Below are positions 16,648-24,313 of a stretch of DNA of 57,888 bases, one piece after another. The stretch's first letter is position 1. Every line of letters starts with the position of its first letter. The stretch comes from Sphingobacteriales bacterium. Lineage in GTDB: Bacteria > Bacteroidota > Bacteroidia > Chitinophagales > Chitinophagaceae. Location: contig SEFT01000022.1 of NCBI GenBank assembly GCA_004144175.1, positions 1 through 57,888 of the forward strand, given 5' to 3'. The notes under the pieces are model-generated. The model had not been told where the DNA came from. It ran no database searches and was given only the letters and a program-made list of their open reading frames with translations. The translations under genes were made by a program, and so were the position numbers.

Positions 16648-17118
16648 CTATATCTCGATTATTTGGTCATTCAAACATCTCACTTTAAGGGTATCACCTT
16701 TTTTTGACACAATCTCTGAAAATGCGTCGGGCAGGCCGCATACCTCATCTACAACTTCAAAGGTGAGAAGATCAATTTTATATAGCGCTATCTCCGCTAT
16801 AACAAACGCATAGTTTTGACTCAACGTTGTCTCGACAAAATTGGAGAACACATCCAAGTTCAATAATATCTTGTTGTGTGCTACATCAATAATCACAAAG
16901 TGCTCATCAATCCCAATAGCATAGATATTAGTGTCAATCCTGCATAGAGATGGCATTAGCAAATCGCTACTCCATGCAAGTTTAAAGATGACTTTTTCTA
17001 TTTCGATAACTGCATAACGTCCGTCATACATTGGGTCAGAAAACAAAACGGGGACGTTACGTTCTTTAAACTCGTCTCTTAATACTTCTCTGAAGATTGA
17101 TTTTACCGCTTGATCCAT
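16648..17118 (-). CDS. Hypothetical soluble protein
   Basis: Not recognised. 156 residues with no signal peptide or membrane helix, beta-rich with alternating hydrophobic residues, and phrases such as YAVIEIEKVIFKLAW and YAIGIDEHFVIIDV that suggest two or three blades or a small beta-sandwich. It forms a two-gene unit with the exported protein just downstream (3-base gap). ATG at 17118. Confidence 0.6.
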   Translation of the reverse strand: MDQAVKSIFREVLRDEFKERNVPVLFSDPMYDGRYAVIEIEKVIFKLAWSSDLLMPSLCRIDTNIYAIGIDEHFVIIDVAHNKILLNLDVFSNFVETTLSQNYAFVIAEIALYKIDLLTFEVVDEVCGLPDAFSEIVSKKGDTLKVRCLNDQIIEI

Positions 17119-17171
17119 CCTAACACAATGATCGTACTAAGCTACAATACAATCGCAAAAATGTAAAAAGT

Positions 17172-17200
17172 AAAAGCCCCTTCGCGTGAAGGGGCTTTAT
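17172..17200 (-). terminator. Terminator of histone-like gene
   Basis: Stem AAAGCCCCTTC/GAAGGGGCTTT with a 4-base loop; on the minus strand it is followed by a T-rich stretch. Confidence 0.8.
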
Positions 17201-17228
17201 CTAAAAAACTATATACAAGTTATTAGAA

Positions 17229-17720
17229 CTACTTCTTACTAGCAGCTTTCTTACGTGTAGTGCTACGCGTTGCGCTGCTTCTCTTTGGCGCCGACTTCTT
17301 GGTAGCTACGCTCTTTTTAGTAGCCGATTTTTTGGTTGAAGCAGATTTCTTAGTCGCTGTCCTTTTAGTAGCCGTTGTTTTTTTCTTAGTTGCGCTTTTC
17401 TTGGTTGTGGTCTTCTTTGCAGCTGTTTTCTTGGCGGGAGTTGCCTTCTTAGCAGTGGCCTTTTTAGGTGCCGACTTTTTCTTAGCAGGAGCTTTTTTAG
17501 CGGCTGTAGTGCTCTTCTTCTTTGCGGCTGCTTTTTTAGCAGCTGCTTTGCGTGGTACTTTAGCGCCTTCTTCGCGGGCTTCGGAAAGGCCGATAGCTAT
17601 GGCCTGTTTGCGGCTGGTAACCTTCTTACCTGAGCGGCCGCTCTTCAGCTTACCTTCTTTCATCTCGTGCATAGCTGTATGCACTTTGTCCTGTGCTTTT
17701 GGCGAGTATTTCCTTGCCAT
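17229..17720 (-). CDS. DUF6496 protein with histone H1-like Lys/Ala-rich tail
   Basis: 163 residues in two parts. Residues 1-55 form the DUF6496 region (KYSPKAQDKVHTAMHEM, then SGRSGKKVTSRKQAIAIGLSEAREEG). Residues 56-163 are an extended Lys/Ala/Thr/Ser tail built from short AAKK, ATKK and STKK units, like the C-terminal tail of histone H1 or bacterial Hc1 proteins. The extreme positive charge implies nucleic-acid binding, perhaps nucleoid compaction. The repeats make length variation between strains likely. It is a single-gene unit with its own terminator. Confidence 0.8.
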   Translation of the reverse strand: MARKYSPKAQDKVHTAMHEMKEGKLKSGRSGKKVTSRKQAIAIGLSEAREEGAKVPRKAAAKKAAAKKKSTTAAKKAPAKKKSAPKKATAKKATPAKKTAAKKTTTKKSATKKKTTATKRTATKKSASTKKSATKKSVATKKSAPKRSSATRSTTRKKAASKK

Positions 17721-17889
17721 AGTTGTTGTTGAATTTAATGGTTATGAATTAATGGGTTAGTAATTGAACAAAAAGCAATTCAATAAAACCGCACCAGCAT
17801 ATGAGGAATTAATTGCACAGTAAACTTTTTAGCATCGATATATACCTATGGCACAACGTTATTCCATCTGTACCAAAGAACGGAATAGC

Positions 17890-18825
17890 ATGTCATCTAG
17901 GATAAAGAACTATTTCAAATTGCTGAAAGAAGCGGTAAAGGAATTTGCTGCCGATAATGTTGTGAAGCTAAGTGCATCACTTGCTTACTATACTGTATTC
18001 TCTATCGGTCCGCTGCTGCTCGTAGTTATCTCGCTTACAGGTCTGTTCTTCGAGCGCGAAGCGGTAACTGGTAAGCTATATGTGCAAATGCAAAACCTGG
18101 TAGGTACGGAGGGGGCCAACCAACTGCTATCTATTATACAAAACATGCAGCAGCAAAACGATGCAGCTAAGTTTAGCATCATAGGTTTGGTAATGCTGGT
18201 ATTCGGCGCTACGGGTGTGTTTGCCGATATACAGGATTCTATTAACTATATCTGGTCCATAAAAGCCAAGCCGAAGAAAGGATGGCTAAAGTTCCTTACC
18301 GACAGGCTGCTTTCTTTTTCGCTCGTTATAGGTATCGGCTTCCTCATGATCGTTACGCTCTTTGTCAATACCCTCGCTGATGCGTTGACCGAAAGGCTGC
18401 AGCGGCTGTTCTCCGATAGCTTTGTAACGATCTTCCACGTCATTAATCTCGGTGTACTCTTTCTTATCGTATCCTGCCTGTTTGCAATCATCTATAAGGT
18501 ATTGCCCGATGCCAAGATCAGGTGGAAGGACGCCTTTGTAGGTGCGTTCTTTACGGGTGTGCTATTCCTTATCGGTAAGTTCGTGATCGGCTATTACCTC
18601 GGCAATTCCACTATTGGCAGTACTTACGGCGCAGCGGCTTCTATTATTGTTATACTATCCTGGGTATATTATACTTCCATTATCCTGTATTTCGGCGCTG
18701 AGTTTACTAAAGTATATGCTCTTGATTGCGGTGGCGGTATAGAGCCATACCATACAGCGGTATTTATACTAAAACAAGAAGCTCGCGAAATGCCACAGGT
18801 AAAAGAGATACCACCTAAGCACTAG
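17890..18825 (+). CDS. YihY/virulence factor BrkB family membrane protein
   Basis: Inner-membrane protein of the YihY family (formerly called RNase BN; that assignment was withdrawn). About six membrane helices are visible over about 311 residues. Conserved blocks are ASLAYYTVFSIGPLLLV in the first helix, GATGVFADIQDSINYIW, and YGAAASIIVILSWVYYTSIILYFGAEF near the end. An in-frame ATG at 17848 would add 14 residues with a non-hydrophobic sequence; the ATG at 17890 gives the usual family start. It converges with the flippase gene, overlapping it by 11 bases. Function is unproven; transport of an unknown substrate is assumed. Confidence 0.85.
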   Translation: MSSRIKNYFKLLKEAVKEFAADNVVKLSASLAYYTVFSIGPLLLVVISLTGLFFEREAVTGKLYVQMQNLVGTEGANQLLSIIQNMQQQNDAAKFSIIGLVMLVFGATGVFADIQDSINYIWSIKAKPKKGWLKFLTDRLLSFSLVIGIGFLMIVTLFVNTLADALTERLQRLFSDSFVTIFHVINLGVLFLIVSCLFAIIYKVLPDAKIRWKDAFVGAFFTGVLFLIGKFVIGYYLGNSTIGSTYGAAASIIVILSWVYYTSIILYFGAEFTKVYALDCGGGIEPYHTAVFILKQEAREMPQVKEIPPKH

Positions 18826-20263
18826 TCTTATTGCTTGCCAGCTGCTTGATGGCCGTTACCGACACAAAACGGAACAAAAACATATAGCCTACACATAGCG
18901 CAGCCGTTAACAGCAGGGAAAAGATCCAGTTCATATCAAGTTGCATCAGTCCATACCCGCTGGCTGCTGATAAAAATATAAAACCCGCATGTGCAGCCAG
19001 CCATTTACTGTCGATCGCCAGCTTTAGTTTTTTTGCAGACAGGGTTATGTAACAGACAGCCAGGAAGCTTTGTGTGATGCAGGTAGCAATGGCTGCGCCC
19101 AGCGCCAGGTTTTGGCGGATGAGCAGCAGGTTGAGCGTGATATTGACCAGCACACCTGCTACTGCTACATAGTTCAGCAACTTCAGGTTGCCATTGGCTG
19201 TAAGCAGGGTCGAGAAAATATACATCATGCTGAAGGCCGGGAAGGCACCCATGAGCCAGCCAAATACATCGCCCTCATAACTACCTGCATCATGGTATAA
19301 TGCCGTCATGATCTCGGTGCCGTAACAGGCTGCAATAATGGCTACCACAAACGAGAAGGGTAGCAGTATATTCACACTGACCCTCACGATTGGCGCTGTA
19401 TTCTCTTTCTGCGAGAGCATACGCCCAAAGAGTGGTAGCAGGATCCCTGCAAACATCAGCCCGAACATATTGTTGCCTACATCCAGCAATCGATAGCCTG
19501 CTGCATAGATGCCTGCCTGCTCTTTACCCGCAATGCGCTCTACCAGAATAGTATCGCAGCGCATATGTATGGCCATCATAAACACCAGTGTAGCATAGGG
19601 CAGGCTTTCTCTGATGATCTTCCTGATCTCTGTGGTATCGATATTCAGCCTGAAGGTAATGCCACTTATTTTTCGCAGTACCGTAAATGCTATAGCAATG
19701 GCAATGGCATAACAAACGATCTGCGCTCCTACAAACCATTCTATGCCGAATCGTTCAGCCGTTACCGGGTATAGTAGCAGGCTTCCACATAGAATGATCA
19801 TTAATAGCCGGTCGATAACGGATAGAACGCTATCAGCTTTAAACTTATGCAGGGCCGATACATTACTGCGTATGAAGAGTAATAAAGAATTGAAAGATTG
19901 TATGAGCAGTACACCCCCCAACAGCGAAAGCTCCCAACCACGGTACCCGAGCATCCACCCGGCAGTAAAACCTGCCAGCAGGTAGCCAATGATAAATAAC
20001 AGCCGGGTAGACAGCATGGCCGGGAAAATGTCCTTTATCCTTTTAGGGTCTTGCGCTAATATGCGTGTATTATAATATACCAGCCCAAAGTCGAGCAAAA
20101 TCTGGAATATGATGGCCACGCTCAGCAGCGCCTGGTAGGTGCCATAACTGGCATGGCCCACCTTATTTTGCACCGTCCGGTCGATGAGTAACACCCAAAC
20201 CGGTTTAACCAAGAGGTTAACCGTTATTAAAAACAGCAGATTTTTTACAAAAAAACGGCGCAT
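18815..20263 (-). CDS. Polysaccharide flippase (Wzx/MATE-like, oligosaccharidyl-lipid)
   Basis: Multi-pass inner-membrane protein (482 residues, about 12-14 helices) of the polysaccharide biosynthesis/MOP exporter superfamily. It is expected to flip lipid-linked oligosaccharide or a similar lipid-linked precursor. The N-terminus has the typical KNLLFLITVNLLVKPVWVLL helix, and hydrophobic helices fill the whole length. No genes of a complete O-antigen cluster surround it. The divergent neighbour is a GT4 glycosyltransferase (58 bases between starts), so the two may act in the same glycan pathway. Confidence 0.82.
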   Translation of the reverse strand: MRRFFVKNLLFLITVNLLVKPVWVLLIDRTVQNKVGHASYGTYQALLSVAIIFQILLDFGLVYYNTRILAQDPKRIKDIFPAMLSTRLLFIIGYLLAGFTAGWMLGYRGWELSLLGGVLLIQSFNSLLLFIRSNVSALHKFKADSVLSVIDRLLMIILCGSLLLYPVTAERFGIEWFVGAQIVCYAIAIAIAFTVLRKISGITFRLNIDTTEIRKIIRESLPYATLVFMMAIHMRCDTILVERIAGKEQAGIYAAGYRLLDVGNNMFGLMFAGILLPLFGRMLSQKENTAPIVRVSVNILLPFSFVVAIIAACYGTEIMTALYHDAGSYEGDVFGWLMGAFPAFSMMYIFSTLLTANGNLKLLNYVAVAGVLVNITLNLLLIRQNLALGAAIATCITQSFLAVCYITLSAKKLKLAIDSKWLAAHAGFIFLSAASGYGLMQLDMNWIFSLLLTAALCVGYMFLFRFVSVTAIKQLASNKTSA

Positions 20264-20299
20264 CCCTGCTTATTTTGGCGGGTGTAAACGGTAAAATTA

Positions 20300-20307
20300 T
20301 ATTTTTG
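20300..20307 (+). promoter_or_regulatory. -7 element of GT4 glycosyltransferase
   Basis: TATTTTTG, 13 bases before the ATG at 20321. Confidence 0.4.
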
Positions 20308-20320
20308 TCGGCATTAGGCT

Positions 20321-21448
20321 ATGCGAATTGCGGTAAATACAAGATTGTTACTCAAAGGGAAACTGGAAGGCATTGGTTGGTTCACCTATCAAACACTGGA
20401 AAGGATAGTAAAACAGCACCCGGAGCACGAGTTCATATTCTTCTTCGACAGGCCATATGATGCGTCTTTTGTTTTTGCTTCCAATGTGACCCCTGTTGTA
20501 GTAGCGCCGCAGGCCAGGCATCCTGTTTTATTTTATCTCTGGTTCGAGTGGAGCATACCTTATATGTTGCGCAAATACAAAGCCGATCTTTTTCTGTCAC
20601 CTGATGGATTCCTGTCGCTGAGTACCAAAGTGCCTACCTGCCTTGTTATTCACGACTTGGCCTTTGAGCATTACCCATCGCATTTTATACCTAGCCATCG
20701 TGCTTATTGGCGGCATTATTCGCCCAAGTTTGCCCGTCGTGCCGATCATATTGTAACGGTGTCCGAATTCTCAAAGAACGACATTGCCGAGCGATACGGT
20801 GTGGACAAGAGTAAGATAGACGTGGTGTATAATGGTGCACATACTGCCTACAAACCGATATCATGGCAAGAACGCGAAGCCGTAAAGGAAAAGTATGCAG
20901 ATGGGTGCGAATATTTTGTATTTGCAGGCGCATTGCATCCGCGTAAGAATATCGTGAACCTGCTGAAGGCATTTATTGCTTTTAAGAAGAAGCAGCGGTC
21001 GGATATGAAGCTGGTGATCGTAGGCCGCCTTGCGTGGAAGTATGACGAAGTACTGGAGATGCGCGAAGAAATGCCGTTTAAAGACGATGTGAAGTGGGTA
21101 GGCTATATGGGTGTGGACGAGCTGTCGCAGGTAACTGCCGGGGCCTACGCGCTGGTATATGCATCATTGTTTGAAGGATTTGGTATACCGATACTCGAGG
21201 CTTTGCAGTGCGATGTACCGGCTGTGGTGAGCAATACCTCATCGATGCCCGAGGTAGCCGGCGAGGCAGGGTTATTGGTCGACCCCAACGACCCGCAGGA
21301 TATTGCTGCCAAGATGGAAATGATCTACAAAGACGAAACCCTGCGCAATAACCTTAAAGCCAAAGCCCGCGAACAGGTGAAGAAATTTGACTGGGACCGT
21401 TCTGCTGAGAAGCTATGGGAGCAGATGATGAAGTGCGTTAAAAAATAA
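20321..21448 (+). CDS. GT4 family glycosyltransferase
   Basis: Retaining GT-B glycosyltransferase using a nucleotide sugar, cytoplasmic or membrane-associated. The 375 residues have the GT4 layout. The N-terminal acceptor domain starts MRIAVNTRLLLKGKLEGIGW. The donor domain has VFAGALHPRKNIVNLLKAF, and the E-x7-E motif appears as EGFGIPILEALQ, followed by SSMPEVAGEAG. The sugar donor is unknown; GIGW followed by a His/Arg-rich N-terminal region resembles mannosyl transferases. It lies opposite the flippase gene, and mreD lies convergently downstream. Confidence 0.88.
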   Translation: MRIAVNTRLLLKGKLEGIGWFTYQTLERIVKQHPEHEFIFFFDRPYDASFVFASNVTPVVVAPQARHPVLFYLWFEWSIPYMLRKYKADLFLSPDGFLSLSTKVPTCLVIHDLAFEHYPSHFIPSHRAYWRHYSPKFARRADHIVTVSEFSKNDIAERYGVDKSKIDVVYNGAHTAYKPISWQEREAVKEKYADGCEYFVFAGALHPRKNIVNLLKAFIAFKKKQRSDMKLVIVGRLAWKYDEVLEMREEMPFKDDVKWVGYMGVDELSQVTAGAYALVYASLFEGFGIPILEALQCDVPAVVSNTSSMPEVAGEAGLLVDPNDPQDIAAKMEMIYKDETLRNNLKAKAREQVKKFDWDRSAEKLWEQMMKCVKK

Positions 21449-21466
21449 TCCTCTTTATACTTGATG

Positions 21467-22015
21467 CTAAGTCATACGCGGTGTCTGTTGCCTTGTAAAC
21501 AGCAGCAGGTATGCGATGATGAACAGCATAGACGTACCTGTTGATGCTACGATCTTGAGCAGCAGATAGCTGATGTTAGAGAAGTTCCACAGCTCTACAC
21601 TGAAGAAAACGGAGTGATGTATGATAATGAGGAACGCGCTATATACCAGGAAAGGCATCCAGCCCATGTTCTTTACAGAAGGTTGCTGATTTGGGTACTC
21701 TACCAGGTTTTTAGGCAGTAGTGCATTCAGTACATTCGTACGCAGGTAAGCTATAAGCACCGTAGCGCAGGCATGCATACCGGCCGTGTTCATGAACGAA
21801 TCCATAGTAACGCCCATGACAAAACCCAGCATCAGCAGCAGCCATACAGGCGCTTCAAACGGCAGCAGCAATATAAATAGCGGATACACATAAGGAATAA
21901 ATATAGGGAACCCCGATGGCTGCGACCACCAGCGCAGGCTGATCTTGTTCAGGAGCAATACCTGGATCATGATGATCAGCCAGAAGCGTAGAAAGTTCCT
22001 CAGGTAAATACTCAT
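21467..22015 (-). CDS. mreD: Rod shape-determining protein MreD
   Basis: Small inner-membrane component of the elongasome (182 residues, about five helices). The helical pattern and PVWLLLMLGFVMGVTMDSFMN block fit MreD. It overlaps mreC by 4 bases (ATGA), which supports co-translation. mrdA and rodA, which commonly follow mreD in Bacteroidota, are absent: the next gene is the convergent GT4 gene. Confidence 0.85.
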   Translation of the reverse strand: MSIYLRNFLRFWLIIMIQVLLLNKISLRWWSQPSGFPIFIPYVYPLFILLLPFEAPVWLLLMLGFVMGVTMDSFMNTAGMHACATVLIAYLRTNVLNALLPKNLVEYPNQQPSVKNMGWMPFLVYSAFLIIIHHSVFFSVELWNFSNISYLLLKIVASTGTSMLFIIAYLLLFTRQQTPRMT

Positions 22016-22872
22016 TTGTTTCCTTTTGTAGAGTCCTCTAAATTGGTGCGCTCCTTCATCATCTTGTTCTCTACCACATATACGTACTGCAGCTTGCGGA
22101 AGTTAGTAGCGCTCCGCAGGTACAGCAGCTTCATGTTGTTCTTCTTTATCTTCATGATCTTATACACCGTACCCACCATTATATCCTGCGGAAAGAACGA
22201 GTAACTGGTGGTTAAGACCGTATCACCTTTTTTCACTTTTATTTCGGCAGGTACATCTCTCATGTACAGTATATCAGGGTTGCCACCTTCCCAGCTTACA
22301 AATCCCCTGGTGCCATCGGCAAGCCGCGCACTCACCTGCTGTTTGGTACTAAGTACCGACAGCGCTACTGAGAAGTTATCGGATACCGCAATGATCTTGC
22401 CAACCACACCACTTCCCGATATCACCGCCATCTTTTCGCGTATGCCATGGCTGCTACCACGGTTGATGGTAATATAGTTGTTGGAAGCGCCTACAGAGTT
22501 GTTGATAACACGTGCCGTGCGGAAATAATAATCGGCATACTGGATGACATTAGTAGAGTCATTCACCTTAACCGGTATCGGACGATGCACAGAGCTATCC
22601 TGTAATGTATCTACCTCGGCAAACTGGGCCAGCTCGGCACGCAGGCGTGCATTCTCGTTCAGCAGGCTATCGTTCATCGTCCGCAGGCCGAAGTAGTAGA
22701 CCACATCGTTCTGCTTTTTGTACATGAGGCCCGATACCGCATTGGCAGAGTTCATTACCTCATTACCCTGCATCATATTAGTACGGCCTATCAGTACAAA
22801 ACACACCATCTCCAGCCCTATAAAAAGGATAAGATTGAAGAAACGGCGTATAAACAGAATAAAATTACGCAC
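22012..22872 (-). CDS. mreC: Rod shape-determining protein MreC
   Basis: Periplasmic scaffold of the elongasome, 286 residues. It has one N-terminal membrane helix (about 8-28), then a coiled-coil (about 70-105, MNDSLLNENARLRAELAQFAE). The beta-rich MreC domain follows, with NNYITINRGSSHGI and the VSARLADGTRGFVSWEGG region. It is co-transcribed between mreB and mreD. Confidence 0.9.
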   Translation of the reverse strand: MRNFILFIRRFFNLILFIGLEMVCFVLIGRTNMMQGNEVMNSANAVSGLMYKKQNDVVYYFGLRTMNDSLLNENARLRAELAQFAEVDTLQDSSVHRPIPVKVNDSTNVIQYADYYFRTARVINNSVGASNNYITINRGSSHGIREKMAVISGSGVVGKIIAVSDNFSVALSVLSTKQQVSARLADGTRGFVSWEGGNPDILYMRDVPAEIKVKKGDTVLTTSYSFFPQDIMVGTVYKIMKIKKNNMKLLYLRSATNFRKLQYVYVVENKMMKERTNLEDSTKGNK

Positions 22873-22933
22873 CTTATTTGCAGGTATTAGAGCCTCTTAA
22901 CTGGAGTTCCGTCATCACTAGTCTTCGCCGATG

Positions 22934-23956
22934 TTACTTCATCAGGAAAGGCATCTTCGCTACATTCTTCAGCGCCATGCCCGTACCGCGTACTACCGCA
23001 CGCAGCGGGTCTTCTGCTACATGAACGGGCAGCTTTATTTTGTGAGATATGCGTTTATCCAGCCCGCGCAGCAAGGCACCACCACCGGTCAGGTACAGGC
23101 CACGACGGTAAATGTCGGCAGCCAATTCGGGTGGTGTGCTTTCCAGTGCTTTCAGGATGGCTTCTTCTATTTTAAAGATCGATTTATCAAGTGCTTCGGC
23201 TACTTCCTGGTACGATACCATGATCTGCTTCGGGATGCCCGTTACCAGGTCACGCCCGTTCACAGCAATATCATCCGGTGGTGTTTCCAGTTCTTTCAGT
23301 GCCGAGCCTACATGTATCTTAATTTGTTCGGCAGTACGCTCACCTATCATAAGGCTATGATAGCGGCGCATAGCTTCCATTATATCAGCAGTGAACTCGT
23401 CACCGGCGATACGTATCGATTGGTCGCATACGATACCTGCGAGCGCTATTACCGATATACCGGTAGTACCACCGCCTATGTCGATGATCATGTTACCGGT
23501 AGGTTCTTCTACATCAATACCTATACCCAGGGCAGCAGCCATAGGCTCGTGTATCATATATACTTCTTTGGCGCCTGCCTGCTCGGCAGAGTCGCGCACC
23601 GCACGTTTTTCTACTTCGGTAATGCTGGATGGTATACAGATAACCATGCGCCAGCTCGGCGGGAAGATCGGCTTCTTGGGATAAACCAGCTTGATCATCT
23701 CGCGCAGCATACCCTCGGCGGCGTTAAAGTCGGCTATCACACCATCCTTCAGCGGGCGTATCGTCTTCAGATTTTCATGGGTCTTCTCGTGCATCATCAT
23801 CGCCTTCTTGCCCACAGCCACTATTTTATTAGTGGTACGGTCGATGGCAACGATAGAAGGCTCGTCAACTACTACCTGGTCATTATGTATGATAAGGGTA
23901 TTTGCAGTACCCAGATCTATCGCTATCTCTTGTGTCAGAAAATTAAACAATCCCAT
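22934..23956 (-). CDS. mreB: Actin-like cytoskeletal protein MreB
   Basis: Bacterial actin homologue that guides lateral wall synthesis. At 340 residues it is the normal size. The nucleotide-binding motifs are clear: EIAIDLGTANTLI (phosphate 1), MIIDIGGGTTGISVIAL (phosphate 2), and YLTGGGALLRGLDK (adenosine region). It starts at ATG 23956. A CAACTTTG -7-like element lies at 24002-23995. mreC follows after 61 bases. Confidence 0.97.
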   Translation of the reverse strand: MGLFNFLTQEIAIDLGTANTLIIHNDQVVVDEPSIVAIDRTTNKIVAVGKKAMMMHEKTHENLKTIRPLKDGVIADFNAAEGMLREMIKLVYPKKPIFPPSWRMVICIPSSITEVEKRAVRDSAEQAGAKEVYMIHEPMAAALGIGIDVEEPTGNMIIDIGGGTTGISVIALAGIVCDQSIRIAGDEFTADIMEAMRRYHSLMIGERTAEQIKIHVGSALKELETPPDDIAVNGRDLVTGIPKQIMVSYQEVAEALDKSIFKIEEAILKALESTPPELAADIYRRGLYLTGGGALLRGLDKRISHKIKLPVHVAEDPLRAVVRGTGMALKNVAKMPFLMK

Positions 23957-23994
23957 ATTATGCTGTTACGACGCCTGTTTCTTTAAAATATTGG

Positions 23995-24002
23995 CAAAGT
24001 TG
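23995..24002 (-). promoter_or_regulatory. -7-like element of mreBCD
   Basis: CAACTTTG on the minus strand, one mismatch from TAnnTTTG, 38 bases before the mreB ATG. Confidence 0.45.
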
Positions 24003-24232
24003 CGAAAAAATCGACCGTTTTGAGATAAAAAACAGCCAAATTTCATCTTTTGCGTAAAGATATGGTATTTGTCATCACAAACAGAAAACACCTTAAAGCA
24101 CAAGAAAGGACTGAAAATTCTTCGCCTAACAGGCTTATGTATATGCAGAAGTTGGATGTAAATATTAACCGGGAGAAAAAATGATTGGTAACAAGTCTGA
24201 TTAAAATACTTCGGAATCCGGCAAAATTCTCT
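24003..24232. other. Intergenic region between mreB and carB promoters
   Basis: A+T-rich and without a credible gene, tRNA or repeat. It separates two divergent transcription units. Confidence 0.6.
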
Positions 24233-24240
24233 TACTTTTG
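24233..24240 (+). promoter_or_regulatory. -7 element of carB
   Basis: TACTTTTG followed by GCGCC. The ATG at 24314 is 73 bases away, giving a leader of about 65 bases, long for this window. Confidence 0.6.
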
Positions 24241-24244
24241 CGCC

Positions 24245-24301
24245 TCGGGCGTTGAGCCCGATTTTTGCATCAGCTCATCGCGCCCGGAAATGTTTATATA
24301 A
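24245..24301 (+). promoter_or_regulatory. Candidate attenuator in the carB leader
   Basis: TCGGGC (24245-24250) and GCCCGA (24256-24261) form a perfect 6-bp GC-rich hairpin with a 5-base loop. It is followed at once by five T (24262-24266), the form of an intrinsic terminator inside the leader. CGGGCG (24246-24251) can instead pair with CGCCCG (24281-24286), a possible antiterminator. A 3-codon reading frame, ATG TTT ATA TAA, lies at 24290-24301, ending 12 bases before carB. Together this suggests transcriptional control, perhaps by pyrimidine or arginine pools, but the switch is inference. Confidence 0.4.
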
Positions 24302-24313
24302 TCGTTTTTATTC

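Noticed and set aside
17260-17760. Plus-strand hydrophobic frame over the histone-like gene
   Set aside because: Antisense of a Lys/Ala repeat always yields a Leu/Phe/Val-rich frame; no promoter on that strand.
22931-23986. Long plus-strand frame antisense to mreB (351 codons)
   Set aside because: Shadow of mreB; the amino-acid sequence is rich in Arg, His and Tyr with no domain, while mreB is unambiguous.
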